In this document: positions 1 through 10,146 of the stretch, one piece after another
Position numbering within the stretch: position 1 is the first letter of the stretch
Layout: each line of letters begins with the position of its first letter
Position numbers and translations under genes: made by a program
Notes under the pieces: generated by a model
What the model saw: the letters and a program-made list of their open reading frames with translations, nothing else
What the model was told of the DNA's origin: nothing
Databases searched by the model: none
Assembly (NCBI GenBank): GCA_016169945.1
Contig: JADLSH010000164.1
Span: 62,001-126,000 of the forward strand
Length of the DNA: 64,000 nucleotides
Reading direction: 5' to 3'
Origin: Trachythela sp. YZ-2020
Taxonomy: Eukaryota > Cnidaria > Anthozoa > Malacalcyonacea > Clavulariidae

Positions 1-487
1 AAGTAGCTTCCGATGCAAAGCTTTTTTAAAGTGATTCTTTGGTGTTTCACGTAGATCTGCTGGAATGCTATTCCAGATGCTAACTCCCATTCTTGAAAAT
101 GACTTTCTTTGTACATCTAAACCTGAATATTCAACGTGGTAGTTCTTCCTAGTGGAAGATCTGGTGTTGTGTTTATGTACCTGACTTAATGCAGTAAACA
201 AAGCTGATATATTTGGGGGTACTACAGTTTTGGATACATCATGCATTAATATTGATACTGATTTAAAATAAAGCAAATTTATTGGCAGAACATTTGCTGA
301 GTGAAAATATGGAATGGCATGAGAAAGATAATGTGCAGAGTATATTAAACGGAGAGCGCGTTTTTGAAGTTTAAGGATTTTTTCAATGTAACATTTTGCA
401 GCATGGCCCCATACAACGATACCATAAGTTAGGTAAGGCAGCATAAGGGACTGATAAATACTTTTTAGGGTACTAAATGTACTTAGG
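1..487 (-). mobile_element. LINE reverse transcriptase C-terminal fragment (runs off the window)
   Basis: Read on the minus strand this stretch is one open frame with the usual end of a non-LTR retrotransposon ORF2. It opens with LMLPYLTYGIVVWG, continues LQKRALRLIY, and near the window edge has GVSIWNSIPADLRE. This post-RT thumb/C-terminal region is typical of CR1/L2/Jockey-type LINEs. The fragment begins abruptly near 487, so it looks 5'-truncated, and it continues beyond position 1. It lies in an intron of the RNF213-like gene, in the same orientation. The exact clade cannot be fixed by eye. Confidence 0.75.
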
Positions 488-758
488 GTACTCTAATGGT
501 ATAAGCTTGTATCTAACTGGAAAATGGGCGCACATGGCGAGGTGCCAGTCAAAAGAAGATTTTGCTACATAGAAGAGAAGTAACATGTTTCACAGGACTC
601 AGGAGTGTGTTGCTAAACAAATTAGTGTTAGTGAGGATTTTGACCAAAGGCTCAGAAACTCATTTGTTTGATATAGATCTTTACTAAGGTCTAGATACAC
701 TGTTAATATTTCAAAAATTGATGAAGGTCTTTCATAACTATTATTGCAGTTAATTTAC

Positions 759-865
759 CTCTTCAGCTGTGGTATTTTCGTCACAGACAATTACTTCTTC
801 ATCAGTTGGTAAAGGTTGATTTTTATCTCCCATGAAGAGTGACAAGACACAACCAAACACTTCGC
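759..865 (-). CDS. RNF213: RNF213-like exon 18 (window numbering)
   Basis: Acceptor tttag and donor gtaaat bound a 107-nt exon whose first two bases complete a Gly codon split with exon 17. It encodes EVFGCVLSLFMGD and then NQPLPTDEEVIVCDENTTAEE. The PLPTxxEVxxC...TTxEEV block is a hallmark of RNF213 just upstream of the first AAA domain. It ends in phase 0. The following exon, expected to lead towards Walker A of AAA1, is outside the window. Confidence 0.9.
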
Positions 866-1826
866 CTAAAACCAATCAATTTGAATAGTGTGATACAGTA
901 AACGAGCTTCACCCATTTATTATATTGATTTCTACATCACAAATCTCTTCTTGTCCCGGGAGCCTCATCTCATGAACCGTGAGCGAATTGCCTTTCGTCT
1001 TGATTCACGAGAGCGCTTGCGGCTCGCAGGCCAAGGAAGTATTCGTGACATAATTATCGATAGGGTATATCGATACACTCCCATCACTCCCCCTTTACTC
1101 TCCGTAGTATAGTAATAAATTGAACTTTGAGTAAACAAGTTGCACGAAAATATTATACTTTGTAAGTATTTCAAAAAGATTTTTCACGACCCAAAAGTTA
1201 AAAAAAAAAATGAGTTCAAATATCTTACAGATCTCACAAGTAATTAGATATACTTTTGGTGCAATTGAAATATAAATTATATGTGTTACGGTCTCAAAAG
1301 CACAAGAAATGTTCAATTCCGCTTGAAGAATTGAAAACGTATAATTTGCTACATACCTTTTGGAACAAGTAGTAAGTTAGGTTCACCTTCTTTTAAGACT
1401 GATGGTAACTTCCGCTGAATATGGTGAGATTCTATGCCTATGGAAATAATTAAAATGGTTATTAAAAGCAATGGTGACAAAATACATAAAAATTGACAGA
1501 AAGAATGCCACACAGAATAACCAATGTACGTTTTGCAAATAAATCACCTTTCAACTTGAAGTTTATTGCTTGTCAGTTTCACAGAATGTATACATACATA
1601 ATGTATATATCAATATATATCAACAGCAGCGTCAGGCAGTGAATGGCAGACACGTAAATAGATTGATAAAATGCACAAATTGTTACTTAAAATTTTATGC
1701 AACAGCTAAACAACAGTGTGGTTTTAGAGTTCAACCATCATGTGACTGCCAAACTCCAGCTTTAGAAAACTGAAATACCATCGATATACAAAAAAGATAT
1801 GCAAAACCTTAAATACATATTTTTAC
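866..1826. other. Introns 16-17: no feature besides exon 17
   Basis: AT-rich intron sequence around exon 17. Short open frames here have no recognisable similarity and no splice-compatible context. I see no transposon ends. Confidence 0.5.
1357..1437 (-). CDS. RNF213: RNF213-like exon 17
   Basis: An 81-nt exon between acceptor ccatag and donor gtatgt. It encodes IESHHIQRKLPSVLKEGEPN followed by LLLVPKG. It enters and leaves in the same phase, with split Gly codons at both ends. The GxPNLxxxPxxEVxxxxLSxxM run continues into exon 18 and matches the pre-AAA region of RNF213. Confidence 0.88.
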
Positions 1827-1945
1827 CTGACTCTGAAAGTGTTTCTAAAATGGCAGTTAGAATTTGCAACGTGAGATAAGTATCTTCCTGGTTATTCACG
1901 TATGGTTTATCAAACATTGGGACAATTTTTGGCCTTTCAATTTTC
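1827..1945 (-). CDS. RNF213: RNF213-like exon 16
   Basis: A 119-nt exon between acceptor ccctgtag and donor gtaaaa. Its first base completes the last Arg codon of exon 15. It encodes KIERPKIVPMFDKPYVNNQE and then DTYLTLQILTAILETLSES. It is predicted to be part of the helical hinge before AAA1. Phase agrees on both sides. Confidence 0.87.
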
Positions 1946-2239
1946 CTACAGGGAAAGCAAATTGCGAGAATATTATAAACGAACATTGATGTCAGCATTG
2001 ATTAATGTATGTTATTTTAATACCGGCTGGGAAGTGTGTACAGGAAAAATATCTCCCAAAAACGGCTCGACACAGAAAATAGCGGGTCTTTTCTGATGGG
2101 AAATTGAATTTCTAAAAATTCCAGTGTTGGGAAATACGTGGTTTTGGATAATCAAAACATGTTGTTAAATACGAAAACTGAAGAAACTTGAAGTACACAC
2201 ATATTTTCACCGAAAAATTCGGGCCTTTTTGTCGCACTT

Positions 2240-3070
2240 TTTCTTAGCGCTTTTTCCATGGTTTTCAATTTTCGAAAAGTTCCCTTCGCTGGTTTTTCAT
2301 GTCTTTTTTCCAGGATAATTTATCGTAAGCCTGAACTACCGGTTGGATTTTGATATTTTTTTCTCGACTTTTGCTGCTTTGCGCAGGCTTTTCACTGTTT
2401 TTAATGAAATATTCTTGAAGACATTTGGCACTTTTACGGCAAACAATCTCGTTTTGCTCTTTTGAGTTTTGGTTATTGTTTTCTGTCTCAATAGACAAAG
2501 TCGATCTTTTATCAACAACGTCCATGTGCTCGTGGACTCCCTTTTCGTAGTCACATTCGTTTCACACATTCACTTGTTGTTTGATTAAAATGATGAAGGT
2601 GAGACTTTAAGTTTAATATGACATTTCAGTGAGTTTGACATGTTCTTGATGGATATATAAACACAATTCTAATGTATTTTTATATAATCCATGTTTGACT
2701 GTTCTGTCTTTCGAGCGCAGGAGAAATTGTTTCGTTACTTTAATCAAATTTCGTTACTTTAATCTAGTAAATGTGTGAAACTATACCACGACGTTGCAAA
2801 AACGAGTTCACGAGCACGTGGATGTTGTTAAAAAAGACGACTTTGTGTTTATTGAGACAGAAAACTTGATAAAAACAATGACCAAAAAAACAAAATGATT
2901 GTTTGCCATAAAAATACAAAGTCCTGTATTCAAAAATACTTCATTGATAAAAAGAGAGTGAAAAACTGAGCAAAAACAGCAAAAGTCGAGGAAAAAGTAC
3001 TAAAAATACAAACGGAAGTTCAGGCATACGAAAAATTATCCTGGAAAAAGATACTAAAACCAGCGATGGT
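2240..3070. repeat. Long inverted duplication (arms about 2240-2575 and 2775-3070)
   Basis: The minus-strand reading of 2575-2240 and the plus-strand reading of 2775-3070 are diverged copies of one sequence. Both start with a GTGTGAAAC-like word, pass through 'cacgagcac...tggatgttgtt' and 'attgagacagaaaac', and end near 'aaattatcctggaaaaa'. The left copy holds an 86-codon open frame rich in Lys, Ser and Glu with no recognised domain; the right copy is broken by stops. This is a fold-back duplication of an unidentified repeat inside an intron, with no clear terminal motif or target duplication. Confidence 0.6.
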
Positions 3071-3401
3071 GCTGTGATCAAAAGGTGCGACCAAAACGCG
3101 GGGTTCGCGAAAAAAATTGTTCTGCATGGCCGTGAAAATCATTCCTTTTCAACAATGAAAAACCTTGGATCAAAAAAGACAACAGCAATATATTTGACAT
3201 TACCATGGGTAGCTATGTGGGCCCTAGATTTTGCGAGTTAGTAGGCCTTTTCATATTAAAACATCGGCCTATACAGAGACGACGGATTGGCAATCCTGAA
3301 AAACAAGTCTACACAATTTGACAGATAAAACGAGAAAAGAACTTCACAAATGTTTCAACCAAATTCTATAAATATACAACCTAAACAAAAAAGAATGCAC
3401 G

Positions 3402-3446
3402 CCCACCCACCCAACCACACAACCACCCATCCAACCACCCACCCAC
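3402..3446. repeat. CCAC/CCAA-rich simple repeat
   Basis: A short run of cccacccacccaaccac-type units. It is a low-complexity tract within an intron; nothing else is seen nearby from 3071 to exon 15. Confidence 0.8.
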
Positions 3447-3565
3447 GTTTTGACAACAAACATTTAAGCAACCCCATTTTCAGTCATCTGAAGATCCTAT
3501 CTAGGTGCAAACCGGTGGTTGTGGCAGAGAATGTAAGGTAAGCGAAACAAAGGAACAAAGTTTAC

Positions 3566-4386
3566 CTTTCAAGTGTAGTAGTATCATACGCGAATCTTTC
3601 TTCATCATTTACAGCCTGGCATTCCGGGTCAGAAACATCTGTAAGTAGATCTGACAGGCGTGGATTTTGCTTCGCTTCTTCAAACAGCATCATAACAGTT
3701 TCTTCATCATTTTCACCAGATATCACCCACGTAACAAGTTCGTCTTCCGTTGCACGACGACCGCAAACTTGTAAAGCAGCTACTACATGTTCTTCAGTAT
3801 AACCAATACCCTCAAGTGTCTCTTTTGCACTAGTAAAAATTTCAAGTGAGTTCTTTCGTCTTCGCGTGTTTGGCTGAATAACATGTGTTTCCTCTTCGAC
3901 ATTTTCTATCAGAATGCTCTCACTTTCTATGTCACGTTCAAAATATTTTTCTTCTTCCTTAAAACTTTCTTCTTTAAAAAATATCGAGTTCTCATGTATC
4001 ATTGTTTTTAAAACATTTGCAAGAAGCAAAGGCTCAATACTCTTGTTAACAGTTTCAAGGAGCATAAAAGTCTGTAATGGTAGTTCATCGATCGCCATCT
4101 TGCCAACGCACGCTTTTGCTAACTCCTTTCTCAAGTTCAAAATCTGTTTCATGGTAAAATGGTTTAAAGAATAGCAGTGGTTTCTTTCAACATTTATACA
4201 TAATTTCCATTGCTTTAATTCGCTTTCCATTGTTTTACAGGTTTCATCGATGTTCTCTAACAACTTTTCTCTACAGTCGTCCTTTTTACTGCACTGAAAT
4301 TTGCTTTTCCATGTTAAGTAGTCGATTTGACCAACTTCACATAGTTGCAAGTACAAATTACTAACTCTGAGTATTCCTTCAAAAAC
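3566..4386 (-). CDS. RNF213: RNF213-like exon 15, with a UBA-like segment
   Basis: At 821 nt this is the largest exon, bounded by acceptor atttaag and donor gtaaac. It starts in phase 0 with VFEGILRVSNLYLQLCEVG. About residues 60-110 include CINVERNHCYSLNHFTMKQI, matching the 'YxLNxFTxxQLxxLxxEL' stretch of RNF213. An acidic linker follows. About residues 200-240 then read ETLEGIGYTEEHVVAALQVC and ATEDELVTWVI, which resembles a ubiquitin-associated (UBA) fold (L..xGY....xxAAL..C......xWV). The human protein, as I remember it, has no obvious counterpart. The exon ends with AG of a split Arg codon completed by exon 16. The acceptor's pyrimidine tract is weak, so the start is slightly less certain than the end. 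Confidence 0.88.
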
Positions 4387-4540
4387 CTTAAATATTAAAA
4401 ACGCCAAATATTAGAGATACTATAGGATTACCGATTTGACAATTAAAATAGAATATTAGAAATCATTATTTAATATGGCTTCTTCTTCCTTTTAGAGATG
4501 AAAAGTTAACTATTTTGAATAAAGATTTTAATGACTGTAT

Positions 4541-4800
4541 GATTGTTAGTCCCGGAGCCAACGGCTCGTCAGCGCCGTTCTGGGCGATAACCCGTGGCGA
4601 GGGTACTAATTCCGTTCGGCTATTTTACCTATTTACACGTGCAAAAAATGGAGAGCGAAGGGAAGTCAATCAATTATCGCATCGCTATCGTTCATCCTTG
4701 CATGGGTGGACCTCCCGCTGATCTCAAATATATGACGGATTATCAGGAGTGCAGGTCGAGTGGAATGAGCGAAAGTGTAAAAACATGAGAAGAGCCGTTG
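4541..4800 (-). repeat. Degenerate hammerhead-repeat relative
   Basis: Minus strand 4585-4550 reads CTGACGAGCCGTTGG, the same core word as the intact hammerheads at 8278 and 14243. The expected GAAAC is replaced by GGGAC, so no functional ribozyme is predicted. The remainder is GC-richer than the surrounding intron and shares a short word (cggaattagtaccctcg) with the opposite strand near 61525. Confidence 0.35.
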
Positions 4801-4899
4801 TTGATACGTCAACTGATTAGGCTTCCTGTGTAAATATTAAATAATATTATTATTATTAAACAAATTTTTTCGCTCTTGATCGAAATTCGTGAAATATAA

Positions 4900-5510
4900 A
4901 GCAAGATTGTTTTAATTGTTGATGTATTTGTTGTTTTAAAAATTGTTGCTTATATTTATACACGATTTTTCAGTTAATTTCAGTGTATGTGTAATTTTCT
5001 CAAATTATCCTATTTTATGTTATTAAAAGCTATAAAAAGCTTTAAATTGAAAGAATAGCAAATTAATCTCACAAAGAGAATTGCATAATCTGAACTGATT
5101 CTATTTCAAACATGAGGTTTGTCATTATTAAAAAGCTGTTTAGTTTCATGAACATTTCGAAACGTTTTACAAAACGTCTAAGGTTGAATTTTATTTCAAT
5201 CCGAAGTTTATAGAATGCATAATAACGTACCTACATCATATATTTCGGAAATTGATAATTCTATAGATAAAATTACTAATCTTTTTATTATTTTTGCCGT
5301 TTTGTATTGTACAAAGCTAAAAAATATATGTTACCATGACTACCACTTGAATACGATTATGAATACGATTGATTGCTTGAAGCGAAACAACGTTTGGTCA
5401 GCGCGGCGGTTTGCTGATTTAGATTACTTCATGTTGAAATAATGACTGGGAACTACAGTTGTTTGGCTAGGGCGATGGGTTGCTGCATGCATGTATTTCT
5501 AGTTAGAAAA
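4900..5510 (+). repeat. Dispersed repeat R2, copy 1
   Basis: This stretch is similar to the reverse complement of 60715-61140. Both contain 'tctaaggttgaatttta' preceded by a 'gttttatgaa.atttcgaaa' motif and followed by 'aaattgataatt'. It ends with ctgcatgcatgtatttctag, which also ends related pieces at 34985-35060, 58815-58955 and 60715-60848. It has no coding capacity and is probably a nonautonomous transposon of unknown class. Confidence 0.55.
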
Positions 5511-5807
5511 TAAGATGATGACTTGAATAATACAATGACGTTACAATTTATTGTTTTTTATAAATATCATACACCGCAAAAATGCTGTCAAAACGTAATA
5601 ACCGAAATGTAGAAACCATGACAAAAATCAAACTACAACGTTAATATGTTCCAGATATGTTGGTTAGTACAAATCCCCGAACAACAATGTATTTTAAACA
5701 GTTTTTAATCACTTAACAACTGTACAATTTGGTTTTACCCCTACATATAAGTTTTTGTATCCATTTAAAACTATGTCAAAAATAAATGCCGCCGGCTTGG
5801 AGTGAAA

Positions 5808-5999
5808 CTTGTCAGCCTGAAAACGATAGAAACACGTTTTAACGTTTCGAGAGAGGCCTTTCGTCAAAAGAGACTTGGTTCTTATATTATTATATTAAAG
5901 ATTTAGATTAACTAAGCACCCTTGACGAACCATCTCTCTTGACGAAAGGTCCTCGCTCGAAACGTTGAAAAGTGCTTTTATCTTTTTCAAGCTGACAAG
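5808..5999. repeat. Fold-back repeat with hammerhead-like core words in both arms
   Basis: Arms 5808-5875 and about 5930-5999 are inverted copies. The plus strand of the right arm contains TTGACGAAAGGTCCTCGCTC followed by GAAACGTT; the minus strand of the left arm contains TTGACGAAAGGCC and then GAAACGTT. This resembles a hammerhead core (CTGANGA/GAAA) with C3 changed to T, a sequence often found at Penelope-type element ends. It may be an MITE-like remnant. Confidence 0.55.
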
Positions 6000-6209
6000 T
6001 ACCTGCATCTATCATAGACACACACGGGTTAGGTATCAATTGGGACGAAATTCCTGATCCTGACTCCTGCCACATAATTTGTAATTTTCGATTATTACAT
6101 TTTTCTCTTTCATAATTGTTTCATGTATTCATATATATAGTGTGTTTTACTATAGGAATTAGTGAAAAATTATTTTAATTAAATTGAAATTTAGAAAATA
6201 TTTACAAAC

Positions 6210-6542
6210 CTGATTAAATTGGTCAACCTCCTCCTTTCCACTTTCTGCCTTTCCAGCAATCAACATTAGTTTACTTTGAACATCCTTTACTTCTTCCAAG
6301 CTATAAATCTTTTCTTCTCGATTCTTATCACTGTCTTCAGGAACAACAACGCACACCAAATTCTCAAAACCCCATTTCACCCCGGTGTTCACATGCTTAC
6401 TTTCTTTAGCTATTTTGCTGTCTGCGATGTAGTAAGTACCAGACGAATTGATTGCTTCAACTTGAACCATAGTTGTGAGAGCAACAGAACCATGTGACTC
6501 CTTTATTTGCTTTAACCATGAGAGGCCTCGCTTAGTTAATAC
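6210..6542 (-). CDS. RNF213: RNF213-like exon 14
   Basis: A 333-nt phase-0 exon bounded by acceptor tttaag and donor gtttgt. It encodes LSWLKQIKESHGSVALTTMV near its start, the most recognisable RNF213 block in the window (human-type 'LEWLKTVxESHGSVExSSLT'). It then has QVEAINSSGTYYIADS, EEKIYSLEEVKDVQSKLMLI and AGKAESGKEEVDQFNQ. It is predicted to be helical linker/stalk and is phase-continuous with exon 15. Confidence 0.93.
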
Positions 6543-7132
6543 CTTAAATGGAGATGTACTGTGATATATGACTATGTAATTATTGTACAATTATCTATGG
6601 CAACGATACTACAAGCAACGTGATTGGTTGCTGAGGAAGCAATATTCTCCGTCGTGTTGACCTACTAAAGGAAACTAAACGAAACGAAACTAAAACTACA
6701 TTTTCCTTTTTGTTCTGACCGGCGAGCATGCAACAGTCATTAAATAGTCAGGTTGAGTAACTCATGGCTTACGGGTAATAAAGAGTTTGTGTGTCTCTTT
6801 TACAGTTTGTGTATTCCTTTTTCGCTGTTACTACAAACCTCGCTTATCCTTACATCGGAATCGGAATGTTTGCCCTTATTGGAAACAAAAACGTATGCGC
6901 AGTTATATATTTCTAATATTTCTTACGAAAATATCTATGCTTCCCGGAAGAAGGATCGTTTATATACGCACTAAAAACATTATTTCCAAACATTAATTAC
7001 AGTAAAAGCTTGTCAAAGGACGGAATAGTCGCTCGACCAATGTACGAACCTTTAAACTAACTAATTAATATCATTGTAATTTTTATTTATCTGAATATTG
7101 ATATGACCCCACTAAATTGATTGCTAGCTCAC
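6543..7132. other. Intron 13: nothing recognised
   Basis: AT-rich sequence. Two overlapping 70-codon frames around 6753-6996 lack similarity or splice context. No repeat ends seen. Confidence 0.5.
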
Positions 7133-7350
7133 CAATTTTTCTTCAATGCTTGGATTTGCGTCAACAGCTTGCCACACAGGTTTACAAAGTCGCATTAATT
7201 CATTAAAACCATGATTTGGTCTGTAACCAAAGATTAATGATCCAAACCCAAGACAACTGGTATGCATACAAGAAATTCGGTCAATTTCCATGTCCTCTTC
7301 TCCAGCTGAAATCATCGCCAAATCAACAAACACTTTGAGCTCTTGTTCAT
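7133..7350 (-). CDS. RNF213: RNF213-like exon 13
   Basis: A 218-nt exon bounded by acceptor ttttcag and donor gtgagc. It encodes DEQELKVFVDLAMISAGEED and then MEIDRISCMHTSCLGFGSL, which aligns by eye with the RNF213 stretch 'ELKVFVDLASISAGENDxxVDRVACFH'. It ends IEEKL in phase 0 into exon 14. The first Asp codon is split with exon 12. Confidence 0.93.
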
Positions 7351-7799
7351 CTGAAAAGAAGTTCAAAAGAAGATAAATATTGAACATCCAAGGTGTCAAT
7401 TCAAAACGATGCGCGTATATTCTAATATTTCAAATCAGAAAACAAAAACTGGATGTACTTTGTCTGAGCAGTTAGGCAAATTCAAAGACAGGAACTGACT
7501 GCGAAAACCCTATTTCACCCATATTGACAGCCCTAAATATTAATATCAAAATTGCTGCAGACCGCAAATGCATAAGGTGCTGATTAAAAGGTCATTGGTG
7601 CCAGTGGCAGAAATTTCGATGGGGTGGGTGGGGGTCAACTCCCCCCCCCCCCTCCACCATTAGGTAAAATTAAACATTTGTAGGAAATTTTGACCTGAAA
7701 AGGCAAAAAAGATTTTGCAATACGAATCCTCATATCATGAGGAGTTTTCGGAAGTCCCGAAAGAACAACAGAAGGCTGTTTCAACTTTAAACGAGAAAT
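7351..7799. other. Intron 12 leading sequence
   Basis: No gene seen. Contains a homopolymeric C run (about 7639-7652) and degraded sequence leading into the Penelope fragment. The stretch from about 7670 may belong to that fragment, but its frame is not clear. Confidence 0.4.
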
Positions 7800-8090
7800 C
7801 AGCTTTGGCAGAACATGTGTGTGAAGCCAAGCATGCGATCGCGTGAGACAACTCTAAAGTCATCACCACTAATCATTGCCACGGCCAAAGACATTGCCTA
7901 GAAGCGTGGCATATAAACATGAATCATCATGCTTCGGATAGAGATGATGGTAGCTATTTGCCACAAGAAAATCCCCACCTTGTTGATCGATGACGTCATC
8001 CCTCGAGTATATAAGGGGCTAAGATGCGACTTTAGATGACCCGTGATGAAGACACTAGACCGGACTGTCGAAACATTTGCTTTGCATTCA
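7800..8090 (+). mobile_element. Penelope-like element 3' remnant with TATA-like and hammerhead-like signals
   Basis: One plus frame reads SALAEHVCEAKHAIA, a stop at 7844 where Trp is expected, then DNSKVITTNH, CLEAWHINMNHHASDRDDGS and YLPQ. This is the end of a Penelope GIY-YIG endonuclease domain (Hx10W, EAxxI, NRDxGxxLP-type tail). Downstream, 8009-8015 is TATATAA. At 8044-8074 the sequence TGATGA is followed by a GACA/TGTC-flanked stem and then GAAAC, resembling the hammerhead in Penelope pseudo-LTRs. The element is truncated and inactive. Confidence 0.6.
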
Positions 8091-8238
8091 TTTACTTAAA
8101 CTAGAGTAGCGAGCAAAAACATGAATAATTTGTATACATCAAAGACTGAACTGTATACATCAAATTTACATAAAGCTCTTTTACATATACAACCAGGGGT
8201 TGGCAGCGACAACCACGGTCCTTCGGTTTTTCTTAATT

Positions 8239-8240
<2 letters not shown>

Positions 8241-8269
<29 letters not shown>

Positions 8270-8270
8270 A
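8241..8270. repeat. (TA)n microsatellite abutting hammerhead repeat
   Basis: A run of TA dinucleotides immediately at the hammerhead end of the 8271-8515 repeat. The inverted copy at 14049-14293 has the same arrangement. Confidence 0.9.
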
Positions 8271-8515
8271 GTCAAATCTGCAGACATGCATGTTTCGCCG
8301 TTCAACGGCTCGTCAGTGCAGCTTGTAACGCAGTCTAGATGCGAGTGACTTCGTATTTATACACCATACTCTTGCCCTCACCAAGCGCATGTGGTACAAT
8401 ACTCAGACACATGCGCATCCAGACATGCGTGAAGTGTCTTGGGGCCAGAGTGCTCAAACGACCACAAGGGAAGTGAGCTTTTGCATTATAGCTTATAGCC
8501 ACCAATTAACCTCAC
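8271..8515 (-). repeat. Hammerhead-bearing repeat (retrozyme-like), copy 1
   Basis: A 245-bp unit, nearly identical to the reverse complement of 14049-14293, lying in intron 12 beside exon 12. It has no coding capacity and carries a hammerhead ribozyme at one end next to a (TA)n tract. Short noncoding units with type I hammerheads are known as retrozymes in metazoans; assignment to that class is inference. Confidence 0.75.
8278..8321 (-). ncRNA. Type I hammerhead ribozyme, copy 1
   Basis: Minus strand, 5' to 3': CTGCA (stem I), CTGACGA (core), GCCGTTGAACGGC (stem II hairpin), GAA, ACATGCATGT (self-complementary short stem III), C17, TGCAG (stem I return). All conserved core nucleotides (CUGANGA, GAAA, UH) are present. 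Predicted cleavage is after GUC. Stem III is very short, as in metazoan hammerheads thought to work as dimers. Self-cleavage is predicted, not shown. Confidence 0.85.
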
Positions 8516-8563
8516 AGAGTGCTCAACAACACAAAGTGAAGGAGCATATATATATATCCTTAC

Positions 8564-8726
8564 CTTTTATGCTCTCTCTTAACCAAGTAACCAAATCAAA
8601 ACAGTTGGTAAATGTCGTTAAACAACTTCGCCTCTTGGGGTTTACCTCCTCTAACAGTTCTCCAGCTTTAAGCAGATTATCACTCACGGATTTGATAGCT
8701 TGACTGCTTAAGTTCCCACTGATAAT
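8564..8726 (-). CDS. RNF213: RNF213-like exon 12
   Basis: A 163-nt exon bounded by acceptor ttccag and donor gtaagg. It encodes IISGNLSSQAIKSVSDNLLK, AGELLEEVNPKRRSCL and TNCFDLVTWLRESIK. The 'xxCLxxFxxCxDLVTWLRE' run is characteristic of RNF213. It begins in phase 0 and ends one base into an Asp codon finished by exon 13. Confidence 0.92.
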
Positions 8727-9178
8727 CTGGAAAAAGATGAAGTACAGAAACCATCATTCGATCATTGTGTATACTTACGTAGGTTAAGGTGATGGTAGTA
8801 GTTAGGTCATGGTTTATGTGAGAATAGGTCAGTTATGATCCACATGTTTCCAGAATGATGAAGTGAGACCAACGGCCATCACACACAATCAGGCCATGAC
8901 AAAGATAGGATTGCCGGGGCGAGTGTTTTAATGCAAGTTTTTGTTGACATCTTGTGAGTAGTGATACTCCCCATATCGATTTCATAGGGATGCTGACTCA
9001 TTAATTATTCAACTTCCTCTTAGTCCTTTGAGAGCCTCGACTCTATGACGTCATTCGTATTCATATGTCCTAGGTCTCTCACCTCTGACTCTCTTACGCC
9101 ACACAATTGATATTCCTACTTCAGAAATCGTTCCCTTCCACTACGGTTAAATTCATAAGCAAGACCTGGCAATAACCA
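8727..9178. other. Intron 11, first part: nothing recognised
   Basis: No open frame of note and no repeat ends that I can match elsewhere in the window. Confidence 0.45.
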
Positions 9179-9464
9179 CAAGGAAACGCTTCCCTTCCAT
9201 ATAAACACATTTCTACACGATTTAAACTTCGATGAATTATTAGACGTACGCTTCTTATTTTGTCGCTTATTTAGCCTTGGTGTATAAACTAAACCTTAGA
9301 TTCATTCGCCGAAGAAACTCGATTCGATTTTAAAGCTATGGGTATGCCAAAGTGTAGTTAAAACAGCGTCTAAGAATTGGTCGAAGTCTGTATTGGTGAG
9401 ATAAGAATTTATCACATCGTATAGAAATGTGTTTATAATAGAGGGGAAGCCTTTCCTTGTTTAT
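9179..9464. repeat. Fold-back repeat
   Basis: Inverted arms of about 45 bp: 9179-9226 (aaggaaacgcttccc...aaacacatttctacacgat) and 9411-9464 (atcgtatagaaatgtgttta...ggaagcctttccttg). The spacer is unique with no ORF. Likely an MITE; no clear target duplication. Confidence 0.6.
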
Positions 9465-10146
9465 AGATTTTGTTTCGATTCATCGAATATTATGTCCATA
9501 TTTTGTTACTGCGCATGTGCTGTTTCCATATAGGGCTTCTGTGTTCCACATGTCTTGTTCGTATGGTATGACGTGGATAAAAACGGACACGAACACGAAA
9601 TAAATGTACCGAGGTTTTGCCTCATCGCCTCATGACGCCGTCGGAATTTAATTGGAGGGTATAATCCGAAAGGTCCATGAACGTTTGAATATTAATTGTG
9701 TGCCACCACGGAGTCAAGGGGTGAGAATCCAAGCGTTATGAGGGAGAGTAGGACAAATGAGGGTTGAGCCTCCCAAAGGTCTAGTTTGTAGTCTTTGCTT
9801 AAAACTGCTAATTTGTATATACTCTGCTGGAATTTCATACCTCATTACTTATATCACGTGGGGTGCTAATGTACAATCAGATATTACCACCCTCGTCCAG
9901 CAACGAGTTGGGAGTACTATTCCAAATTAATGGAGAGGTTAATATTTCAGTACGCTTCATGTGTTGAGCTTAAGTTAAGGTTGCAACTCGTCCTCCTAGT
10001 TGAAAAGTAAGATTTTAATCAGCAAAGCTCCGACCTCGTACTTGCATCGTATTGCATCTTTACCTCGCTACTAACTTCAACTCTTAAGAGTTCAAAGTTC
10101 AGATAACCTAAATATTTTGCAAGGAACAAAAACTATATAATCTAAC
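9465..10146. other. Intron 11, remainder: nothing recognised
   Basis: Unique-looking intron sequence without ORFs, tRNA-like boxes or matched inverted repeats. Confidence 0.45.
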
